Source: Onchocerca volvulus (lineage: Eukaryota > Nematoda > Chromadorea > Rhabditida > Onchocercidae). Taken from it: DNA of 64,000 nucleotides. The notes under the pieces are model-generated. The model had not been told where the DNA came from and searched no databases. It saw only the letters and a list, made by a program, of their open reading frames with translations. The stretch covers positions 11,559,560-11,623,559 of the forward strand of contig HG738140.1 of assembly GCA_000499405.2 (NCBI GenBank), given 5' to 3'. The position numbers and the translations under genes were made by a program. Numbering within the stretch: the stretch's first letter is position 1; each line of letters starts with the position of its first letter. Positions 39,637 to 52,300 of the stretch are shown in pieces.

Positions 39637-42600
39637 CTGAAAAAAAAAATCATCACTAATCAAAGTGTATATTCAAAAATCAATCAATAATCTACATTTG
39701 AACATCGTACATTTTTAAATCTTTATTCTAACCAAAATTTCAATCAAATTTTTACGTTATACGTCAATTAGTAAGCGTCAGTTAGTAGCAAAGTATGCAA
39801 ATAGAATATTCCATTTTAGTATTACGCATTTGAAGTGAAGACGGACGTCAAAACGTTAAATATACACTAAAGATCATATATAACTTCAAAAAGTGCGCGT
39901 AAAATTAGCGCATTATTATTGAAATAATCAGTCACATTACAAATGCTACTTATTTTTTGTTTAGAAATGATAAAATATGAAAAATGAAACTCTGAGATCA
40001 TTGCACAATGCAGATTAAAGCGTTATGTATTAGGCCGAATTATTGAAAGGAGCCAGAGTTTCAATTAAAACTTTCGGCAATTCTTCCCTGTAGATGTTTA
40101 TACTGTAGCATAGCAATATTGATCGATCATTTCTAGTCTAACAGATGAGGTTTGTTAAAGCATTGTTAATATGAAAGAATGCTAAATTTGATTTCTTGAA
40201 ATAAGATCACAAGTTCACGATGGCATAGCTTAAAGAATAAAATTTACCGTTTGGATTACATCGTTGTCGTGCCAGAAGCATTTGTACCGAATTATGATAA
40301 CGTGGATCAATCGCAGCGACCATGCGCGGTACTGCTAATGATGAATATTTTTCGTTCATTGAAGGACACTGTAAATGTGAGCAGATCATAGATTACAGTA
40401 CGAAAATTAAAAAATACCCGTAATAAGAAGGAAGTGGCGTAAACATGCAATTTTAAAGATAATCAAATTTTCTTTTCTTCCTGTGCCATTTTTCCACTAA
40501 ATTTAAAATCAAATAAATTGCAACTTTCTGTCAAGTTTTAGGCAAATTTTTAATAAAAGCAATATTTTGATATAAGGCAAACTAATAGTATGCAAAATTA
40601 AACAAAATGAAATTGCCAGCCATGCAAGAAAAACAGAATCAGTGCAGTGATTTTCCCGGGGAAACACAATTAATAAAAATAAGCAAGTTTATTTGCTAAA
40701 ATTCAAAAAAACTTTCATCTATTCAGAAAAAGAAATAGAAGCGTCACGGATGAACTATTTTCACTTCTCTTAACAAGGTAATATTCCGCAACGGCGGTTT
40801 TGACCTTTCCGCTCTAAGCATCGTTTCCGCAGGGTCACTGGCTTTTAAGAGAAGTTTTTCAAGTCATGGATGAGAGCTGTGATGTGTTATCCGACGGTTT
40901 CCGGTCCGATAGTTGGATGATATTCTTGACGGGTCATCAAACAGTCAACACAATGCAACCTATTCCCAATAAATGGGTTTTATGAAAAAGTTTTGGCAAT
41001 TAGATGTATTTGCACGAAGCTCATATGAAAAGTTAATTAATTAAGCATTAATCCCAGGAAAGCATAACTAAAAAATTTACATATTTATAACATAATATCG
41101 GTAGCGCAGTTGAAGAATATTAATTCACGTGCCGGTGGATATTCCTTTGTATACTTCTAAAGTTTAAAATTTTTATAAAAAATTGAATTTATTTCTTCAA
41201 CTTTTTTTTTCCACTAAATTGTAATTTCAGACAGCGAAGAAAAAAAAAAGGCAAAAATTTCAAGAGAGTATTGGAAATGAAAATTTCAGATAAAAAGACA
41301 TTGCCATCCATAGTTATACCGTTCATTTATTCATTTTAACATGTAAACATGCGATTAATGAAAACTGTATCAATCGTAAGATTCATCATATCAGTCAACT
41401 CATGATATTAATGATAATAAATTGATATAATTATGTGTCGTCATGACAACAAGAACTACAACTAATCTATTTATAAGTGAAGAATTTTTATCAGAAATTC
41501 AGATGCCAAGAATCTGTTATCTGGGCAGGAATGATAACAAACATTGGCATCTGATTTTCTTCGTAAAAATAGTTGAAGAAGATAAATTGGCATTCCAATT
41601 CTTTTGATTTCATATTGAAACATTTTTAGAATTTCCTAACTGAAGTTATTTGAATTTCAACCAGGAAAAAACATAAAAATAAGAAGCAAAAGGGATTAGG
41701 ATTGAAGGCGATGAAGATGACTGATAAAGCATGACGAACCTCGCCTTACATGAATTTGTTCATCAGTTAAACCAGCCCGTTGAGTAGCCAACAACGGTGA
41801 ATACTCATCGCTTTTGCCACCAAGATGTTTGGTAAATCTCTTCAATTAAATGATAAAAGAAATGATCGATTACAGTGATAATGGCGTGTGTTACTGTAGC
41901 GATAACAAACTGATAAGATGGCCGTGCAGTGTGTGATACGACACAGATAGATAAGTAACAGAGAGTTGTATACATCATTGCTAATTATTTAACAAAACAA
42001 AAATATAGTTTTAAAAAAGGTGCAAAACAAAATAACAAAAAATATTTCAAATTTTCTTTCCAAGTTTTTAAAATAATAACATAATAAGTAATTCTTGTGT
42101 ATTTTGGATATTATTCAATAGAAATTGATAATAATTTTATAAAAGATAACATTATATTTGTGAATATCGGAGACATTTTCCTGGATTATGAAAAAATAAG
42201 GAAAATAATGATTCTAAAAAGCTATAGTTTTTAATTTTAATGATAAGAACTTTAATTAGGCAAATACCATACACTGTTGCATATATCACATTTTCTGCTA
42301 TTTTTTACAAGAACAACGAGAATCTTTAAGTATAACTTGGACACATAACTTTAATGACGTTTAAATGCTCGCATTTAACTTTTGAACAAAAAAACAGTCT
42401 AAAGAGAAGTAATTAGAGAGAAATTAACAAAGACTGCTATATTAATTATTGTCTTTCATCAACAGTTTATTTTCCAAAGTCATTTCAGCCATCGCTTTCA
42501 TATCTTCACAATCTTTCCTTTATAAACGTGTTGCAAACGTGAAAGAGAAGACGTGATAGCAAAACGTGAATGAATTAAAAGTAGCACAGCCATTCATATC

Positions 42601-43324
42601 ACATGGATGAATAAATAAAATGAAGTAAGCAATTTTATACTTACCAATAGTTCAGAAGCTGTTGATGAACTAGAACTGACTGCTTGACCTGTTTTGCTAA
42701 CGTTACTTGTGGGCAAATATGGCATCGTACGTGACGTGTGACTTGAATCATCACGTATGCAATTCGGTGCCCAAAAGGAGTGTTTCACCCATTTCCGATA
42801 ATCTTTATGCAACTGTAAGAAATGCAACTTTATATTTAAGCATAACCATAATTATAAATATTTAGTGGTCAGTGGACATCAAATCCATCGATCAGACAAA
42901 TTCTTGGCTTGAAAATTAGAGGAAATTAAAATTTGTAAATTAATACATTATGACAGTAAGACTGCAGTAAAATTAAATCTGATGATAATTCAAAAAGAAT
43001 AGTTTACTGTAATAAATGAATCCAAAAGAGAAAAAAGTGACGAACTCGATCATTGAAAACGACATGAAATAGAAAAATGAATAATCCTTGAAGGGAATTC
43101 ATAACTGTAAATGTATAAGCCATAATAATTGATTGCTCGTCAATCCATAAAAGGCCGAACGTCCAGGTGAGACCCAATAAGGTAACCAGTGCTATTGATC
43201 CTTTCAACCAATTTCTGAAATCTTCTAAAATTGAGCAAATCGGAAAATACTCAAATGATCTACAATAGATAAGAATTTTGATGATTATTGAGTAAATGAG
43301 ATATAACAAAATGATTTTATGAGT

Positions 43325-43358
<34 letters not shown>

Positions 43359-46300
43359 GCAAATTGAGTTCGCTTTCATCATGCAAAAATGATAGATAAT
43401 TTGCATTTTCTAATAAAAGTTATACTTCAATTTTTAAAAAAGAATGTGACAAAGGAAGAAATGATTTCTGGATTTTACCTGAAAAAAGGAAAAAAAAAGG
43501 TTTACTAAATTCCTGAAAAACTTCATACCGGACGTTTTTCAATGCATCGCGATCCTGTTTGCATGGTGTGTAACCGATACTGGAATGACTGCATACGATA
43601 AACAGTGTCATCACCAGAAAAACCGTATTACAGAGCAGGATGATCGCAACCGGTCCAACGAATGCCAGAATGAAGTAATTGTCGGATCGTAGCCAACAGT
43701 AACGTTCTGTACCGTAGCTGAATCGATCGAACCAGATCGACACAGCAACAACCGACAATGGGAATCCTGAAATAGCGAAAGCTCGAAATGTATTTATATT
43801 CAGGAACTGAGCAATGATAATAATGATAATAATGATGAATTTCGAATATGGAAACCGGCAGTCTGGAAAATACTAAATTTATAATAATAATAATAAACTA
43901 TTTAAAAAATGATTATTTTTTGAGAGAAAGAGGAAAAAAATTTTTTTCTTTAAAATGTGAGAGTTGCTCAAGAAAATGGATGCAAAAGCTTACCGTAACC
44001 GAATAAAAGTAGGTAAAATCTTTTGGAATCTTTCGATTGAAATACCTCAACCAACATATAGTAAAGTTCGAAACCTTCTAATAACATCCAGGAAAATGCA
44101 GCAAGAAAAAAATAATGCAACACACCGGCTATTATACTACAGCGAAACTGAAAAATAAATCAAGTTCTACATCGAATTTAATTAAAACAGTAGAATTATC
44201 ATAGCTTAAGCAGTCCTATATTTGTTGGCATAAGAATTATTAATGTCAAAGATATGAAATATTATCAGCATGATCAGTAATTGATAAAAATGTCACAAAT
44301 ATATTTTCATCGTTTGCTTTAAATAAAATTAATATTCATTTAATTTGTATGACAGGTATGATGAATTCGTCTTTCTCTGGTTCTTCTACGAGATTATATC
44401 TTCTACGATGTAACTGAGGAATTACGATAACGATCACGCAAATTGCGACTAATAAAATTACGATCACGTAACTTGATAGAAAAACGAATCATTTAACATG
44501 AAAATGAAATTCTTACTGAATTGTATGTTTGCCAAATACCACCCAGAAAGACCGCTTCAGCTATTAACAATGATAAGCAGAGATTTTTATGAATAAAAAT
44601 TCGATCACCACCACTGCTACCAAAGCATTGAAATGCGAAAAGTGATAGCAAAAGGCATACTATTGATAATGTACAACCAGCGTAAGTTATGAATGTCAAT
44701 GCTATGTTATGCCCGATTGTAAGCTGAAATATGAATTAAGATTTTACAATTTTAAATTTAAGTATGATTTTTGAAAATTTAAGCGACAAAAAAGTTATAA
44801 ATAAAATGAATTAAAAGTTTTTAGATGAGCTACTATTATGCAATTCACAATTAATCAATACTATTGCTAGATTCCAACTTTCAGGATTTTTCATTGGAAA
44901 TAATTCAATAGATCCTTCTTCACGTAAGAGATATTTATCAGGTTTAATTATCTCTTTATCAGCAGTATGGAATCTACAATCAAAATTCTAAAATAAACTA
45001 TTATATATATAAATATAAAATTAGATGTATCGTAGCGATAAATCAATCGCCTTCGTATCAATACGTTCTTTACTGATTACATGTAATACTTATCTAACTT
45101 TTCAGGATCGATTACACGCAACACTTACGTAACTTTTCAGGGCTGATTATACGCAGCACTTGCATAACTTTTCAGGGCTTATACAAAAAATTCATTAATT
45201 TTACTTACCTCCTGGTGATGAACATTCATGAGAACAGCAAAGTATGTCAAATGATTGCAATGACATACAGTATGGGTTGTATTATGCAAATTGACCACAC
45301 AACCATACGATGACCATTGCAAACGTGTATGATTCCACCACACGCATTGTGGCGTGGAAAGGTTCACTTGATCCTGTTAGATAAATTAATTTAAATGCAA
45401 GAATCATTTCTTACAGTTATTTAATTGCAACTAATTATCAGTTCTCTTGACTTATTCTGTTGCTGAAATTAAACATAAAGCTTTTTTAAAACTATGAATC
45501 TCATTTCACTGATCTTAAATTGAAAATAAAACGTGGAAGTTGCCGAGATAATATCCTTCATCGATTTTCCTTTTCTTATTGAATAATTACTGTTAATTAA
45601 AAGCTTTGTTTCAGTTTAAATTTTACCTGTGAATGTTAGCTCATCTTCTTGCTTGCTCATCATTGAAAATCAATTATTTAATCTTTTAACTGCAGCCATT
45701 TTACCCAATATTTTAGCTATCAGTTACTCTAGAAAAATGATTCAATTTCTTGAAATACTGATCTAATAAAGATTGCTCTACCTCTGTTGAAAATGTAATA
45801 ATGACTGGTTTCTGAAGATGATCAATGGTTTGAATTTTGTTATCGCTATTTATTATTGATAAAGAGACTATTTTTGATGCGACTTGTCGTGGTACCATGG
45901 TACCATCTGCATTTTGGAATGGTTCAGGTTCCAGATACTTGTCGATCGATGAGTATGCCACATAAAGAATTTTAGATTCATCTGTAATATATCTTTCAAC
46001 AAATCACACACAGATAGGATATATTTTAAAAACTGCAACCTTCTACGACATAGAAGTTTCTTTGAAATGACCGAAGAATTTAAATTCTGGAATTTCAATT
46101 CATTCAAACATTTTTATTCTCTAATCTTTTCAGTTCCAAGATTACATGAATGAAGGAATATTATGCAGTTATAATTAGTAATTATAACAATAAAGGGAAA
46201 ATCAACAAACCGATCGCATTATTACGCAGAGTCAATGCCTCCCGCGGAATATTAACTGTATCGTCGGTTGTCCGATACAAGCTCGTACTTGGAAAAGCTA

Positions 46301-49300
46301 TATAATCATATACTCGAACAGCTGATATTTCAAGTCCAACATCTGAAAGTCATAATTCGTGGAGATTCTGCCACGTTTGCACGTTGTAATCAGCAATTGA
46401 AAATCAGAATCATCACGAATCGAAATTAGAATCTCATTCTTAATCGCCAAAATGGTACTACGTTATTAGAACAGTATCAGAATGAATCATAATTATGATT
46501 TTCAACAAAATTATAACTATGAAGATCAAAGATAGAATTGGAATTACTGCAATCATATTGAACTAAGAATTAGAAGAATGCCTTAAAATTATAAGGCAAA
46601 TTTTTCAACTCTCAAGTAATTCAAATCAATTAATTGATTTCAATTACTGTTAGATACATTAAAGACGAAAAAATTTTACAAAAACCAAATCAATAACATA
46701 TATTGCTTTACAACCAATTTTGCCATTGAACAAATACGAATTATTGATTTTTTTTTCTTAAGAAATCTGATGAAAAAATTCCAAGCATTTCAAAATATAT
46801 GCAAAAGAGGTGTGGTACCGATATTAGGTTTCATGATGATCCTCGGATTATCAGGAGTGACAAATGGACTGATAACTATGGCGACTTGATCCACGATACC
46901 CATTAACATATCAGCTACCATATGCCGTTTTGTACCTTTCAAATCGTTCCATGCCAACGATTGGGAATCTTTCGCCATATTATTAACACTTTCCACAACC
47001 AACTACAATTAAGACTCGATTAGCAAATATAAAATTAATAATATAAAATAAAAAATATAAAATTACTTAAAACGAAAATTATAATGAAAACCTGCAAAAA
47101 CTAATCAATATTGCTATACTTCAACATCAACAATAGAAATTAATTCAAAATAAAAAAATAAAATAAAATAAAAAACTGTGTGAAGAATAGTACTTCAATA
47201 AATTTATCCACATCATTGTCATATATTACAGTTGGAATCAGTAATTTTATAGCACGGGAAAGAGCAATCAGATCACCACCAATCAACGATTCTCGTCGTG
47301 TTCGTTGTTGAATTTCGTGTAGAAATTCCAGTCGATCCAATGGACCATCTGCTTCCTCAGCATCCATAAGTAAACTTAAATACCGAATTGAAATTAAAGA
47401 CTAATAAAGAATTTTTTGGGCAGTTAGACAAACTAAAACTTGTAGTTGGCTTGAAATAAATACCATTATTACTTAGCATAGATGTGTCAGAAAAATATTT
47501 TAAATATTTAAAGTAGAGAGAGAAATTTTTTTCGTACCCTTTACTCCACGAACTAACACAACGTGACAAATCTGGCCCATCTGGTTTCCAAAGTCCATCT
47601 GATCCACATATCCATTCTGCATAACCCGTTGATCCGATTGGACATGACATTCGAGCGGTCATGCCAAATTCTGTTTTTGGCCAATCAATGTCACGTTCTG
47701 TTGTCATATCACAGAACAATTGTTTAGCATCATTTTCTAACAATTTCATCGTCCTTTAAATTATTTGAATTAATTCAATTAAAGTTAATTTAAGATAAAC
47801 TCCAATCTCTTCGAGCTTTCTATTCAGTTTCCTTTAACTTCATAAATTTAACCGAACATTACTTACGTGAATTTAATTCCTATCGATGATTTCGTTCTAC
47901 CAAGTACTGTCTTATCAGTAACTGCTATATTGGATGTTGCCGTTGACGTACTTGTTGTTGTCTTTACTGCAAATTTCATCTTTCTTTTTTTGTAAATAAT
48001 TTGAAAATATTTTCATTTCTTAAATAAAACTCTGAACAAAATCAGTGGATTGTGAACAAAAATTATTTGAGTGCAAAATATGTCAACTGTTAGGAATGTG
48101 CAAAACAGAGACGAACAAGGACGAACATGAAATTAAAATTTGTGCAACCAGACGATATGTTTCTTCGAATTCATTTATTTTTAAAATAAAACTTCAATTT
48201 TGAATTCTCATTTTATATTTCAAGAAATATTATTCATCAAAATTATGTGTAATCTGTTCTAAATAAATTTATGGCCTGAATCGTCTACCTGAAGCAACCT
48301 TTCCTACAAATTAAAGTTTAATTTTGAAAAGAGATGGACTCAAAAAAGTTTGTCATACTATGCTCGCAAATTCAACCACTGATATTCTTCTAACATTTTC
48401 CCCCTAAATTTCGTGATAAAATCGACCTTTTATCATTATAAAATATTGCATGTACTATTTTGCTATTCAAAAAAGGAAGTAAAAAATTGATTAAATTTCA
48501 AATTTTTAAACTTTTTCGAATATAATACACGATTGCTATTACCAGTGTGTGGCTTTTCGCTGCATTTGAATTCCACATCCAGATATTTTTCTGTATCCGG
48601 GCATGGATCACCAAGTTGTCCATTGTTTACCGAAATGTTACATTGCGTACGACCATTACATCTGCACAAAAACGCAAGCAAAATGAAAATGAAGTGTAAA
48701 CAAAAAAGAAAAACAAACAAAAAAAAAAAGTAGCAAACAGCAACAAAGAAAATAATAATAAAACAAAATGTGCCACAAATATGAGTCAGTTTAATCTATT
48801 CAAAATCCGTTATTATCATTTAGTTCTCAAATGAATACAACGCACAATGAATATTTCGTTATTTGAGATAAAATGTCGGAGAAATCGAAATATTTATTGA
48901 AATATAGATATGACGAAATAATAACAGATCTTTCTATTATGGAAATATCTTCATGTAACCCAGGTTTTGACTTTTACGCTATAGTTAACATATTGTAAGT
49001 TGTGTTGTGTTATGGATCGGATCGACTCCTTGGCTCTTATCGGTATTCGACAATCGGCGCTTTCCAAACTCCATCAATTCCCAATTCCAATTACCCGCAG
49101 ATAACTTCCTATTATTATCAGAAAGAAGTCCAAATTATCTCTGTATTATCGATATTTATCAATTCAATGTGCAACATAGTTGCTGCGAATAAAATTCGTC
49201 ACAACAACAGACTTCATCACACAACAAATTCATCTGTAGCAAGTTCCAATTCCCAACAAAAACTTTTCACGAATGTTTTTCAGAAAAAGGTTGGAATTTC

Positions 49301-52300
49301 AGGTCAAACAGATGATAAGGCAGATTCTTTATGAAACGCATGTTTGAAATATATTCGCAGTCCCTTCTTGCTGTGGAGAGCGAGGAAATAAATGGCAAAA
49401 AATTACTCTTTGCTAACTCCTCTTTAAAATTTATTTAAAAGATTTTTCATCTTTAAAAACAACTTTATCTTAACTTTCATCTAATCACAGGAAGTACCAC
49501 GCTTTGCACTATCTGTATTGATTATCGGATGATTCAACAGCAAATCATTTGAAATCATTCATATCCAATGAAAAAGATTTCAGAATCATTTGCTGCTTAT
49601 TAAATCAAATCCATAAAATATGAGATTGATTTGCAGGAAAATATTTACGCAAATATTTTCTGAAAATCTCTAATTTAAATGCATTCTGAAATTTCCAAAA
49701 ATCTCCGAACACTATCACAGGACTTTCAGTGGAAATTGAATGACAAATTTTGTAATGACGATTTGATAAGCGGAAGAAATTAGCTAAATATCTCTAATTA
49801 GCAATTTGAATTCAGGCAAGCATTCTGGCAAATAAAAGCAGAAAAACAAACAAACACAACTAATGAATACTTCTGTCACGAGAAACAATTTTGGAAATGA
49901 CGACGGATATGGTATCGACAAACACAGTGCATGATTGATTTGCAAAAAAATTTAACTGAAATTTGTGAATTTTTTTTTTTTTTTTGGTACCTTCTATGCA
50001 TGAATAAACGATTTCCAGGTATTTTGGTTCCCCATGACATGAATCCAAACCGAAACGGCTCGTTTCGACATCAAACAAACATCGCTGTTTATCATCGCAA
50101 CTAAACCGGCAATTTATATTTTATAAAAATTTTGAACCAACTGAAAATAAAGTTCTATTGTTTCTATTAACTGCTGGAGCAAAATTGATTCAACAGTCTT
50201 TTGAGGTTTAAATTGTACACAAATGAATCATGAATCTGAATTACAAACTTTCTACTTCAAATTCTAGAAAAAGTCCTCAAAGATTCTACTATAACTTTTG
50301 ATTTTGCTAAGAAAATCATGGAAATGAGAACAATGAAATTTCTTCCATTGAAAATAAATCATCATTTTTTTTCAAAACTCATAAATTCATCATAAAAATT
50401 ATGAGTACTATAATGATGAATGAATTTAAAGAATAGCGAAATTCCCAATGAAAGAAAGAATTCCGCTTTTTCTTCAGCTAATTTCAACCTTAAGAATGCA
50501 TATTTCAATTTATTTTTGTTTTTACATTCGATTTTTATACAGCAGCAAAAAGAAAGGATGGAAAATGATAATGGCCAAATCCTTGGCTAGAAATTGATAT
50601 GACCCAGTCCCTGGCTCATTTATTTATCTGTTCCGAAAGCCACTTGCTAGGCCAAATACATTATTCCATTACTTAGGAAATGTTGGTAATTACATTTAAG
50701 AATTGGCTTAAGAGAAATATTCGGATATAGTCTATTTACAATAAAACTCAAATGTTTCTATGTACCAAAAGAGATATATTCAAATAAAAATATGAATAAA
50801 TAAACACGAAAAAAAAAGTGATGAAAATCGAATTCAACAATTTTTGATTTTTTGAATAATTTAAACTACAGAAACTTAGTACTTGGACCACTTAATAGAT
50901 TAAGTCAAAATATAGGGTCAGCTTATAGAAATTAGTGATCATAGTTAATTTAATTATCTAAAGTTATTTCGTCATCAAATATTTAAATTTGAAAGTTTAA
51001 ATTTTCACTCAACAGAACTTGAAATAATAGAAAAGCTATAAATTCAAAAACTGGAAGTTTCAAAGCAGTAATTTGTATCAGACATCTGTCACCTGTGCTA
51101 TAATAGATCTATTTGAATAATTCTTGATTATTTCATTACCATATCATAAATAATTTTTTCCAGTTTCCTATTTTAAATTACAAATTTATCAAATTTTTTT
51201 GTTTTTCCCTTCTTCATTTTCACTCGTAAAAAGAAAACGACGGAAAGGTAGACAAATGATACATCAAATTATTTTCATCTGAATTGATCCGCTGTTATTG
51301 TCGAAAAAAAAAAAAAAAGAAAAAAAATCTGAGAAAGAGGAAAATATTTGATTGAAAAAAAAGAAGTTGTCCTTCAACGGATATTCCCTTTCTTTTTTCG
51401 TGGATGTTAGACCATCCGGCGTCAAAACCATGAAAATTTGCCCATTTTTTCCTTTTTGAAATCAATTCACATTGTTTAAATTAAAAAGAAAGATGAGATT
51501 TAAAATGCAGCTTTGTTTTCTTTTTTTCTTTTTATTACTAATAGAATGAGAGAAAAAGTTCTTTTCTATTCTTTGTCTCTTACATATTTAATTAATAACT
51601 GCAGCTTCAACCCTATTTTAATTTTAGTTATTAAATTTTTATTTGTTTTTTGCTTGTAAATCTCTCGCCTTTTTCTTCATTCTAATTTTCAGATTCTGAA
51701 CAATCACTCTTCACTGCTATTATATATTCTTTGCTTCAATGATTTGAGAAAACTGTGCACGAATTCGCCAAAACATCAATGAATACGGTATAATTACAAT
51801 ATAATGACCACTCATCTTCCCGCACAAACATGAATAATGACAATCTGCTGAAGTACATATTATCATCTTAATTTCCAGCCATCTTTGATTTCCTCTGACC
51901 AAAACATTCATAAACAAATTTATATCTCTAGATATGTATATGTGTGTGTGTGAAGTGATACGTAGATTAATTTGATTGTTATCAGCTTTCATTATATTGA
52001 ATGATTTTCATTTTGGTTTGATTACTGAAATTTAACGAACCATGGATTGCTATTCTTAAGAGAATCAAACTTCGATAACTGGATTTATTTCTTGATCAAA
52101 GTAATTCTAATTTTTTTAAAAACATTCTGAAATTTAATCCGTACACATAGATAAAAGCTGAAATTAAGGATGATATATGATACAAAGTTTGAAAATTAAG
52201 TCCAATAAATTTTAAAAACGTGAATTATTCCAAATCATTACAAATAATTTTAAATATAAAATAATACAAGACATCTCAATAAGTTTAGCATAGACTGATC

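Noticed and set aside
49002..49334. 110-codon plus-strand open frame inside the lat-1 intron between the two lectin exons
   Set aside because: No family resemblance, no adjacent exons, and two overlapping frames are open at once; probably chance.
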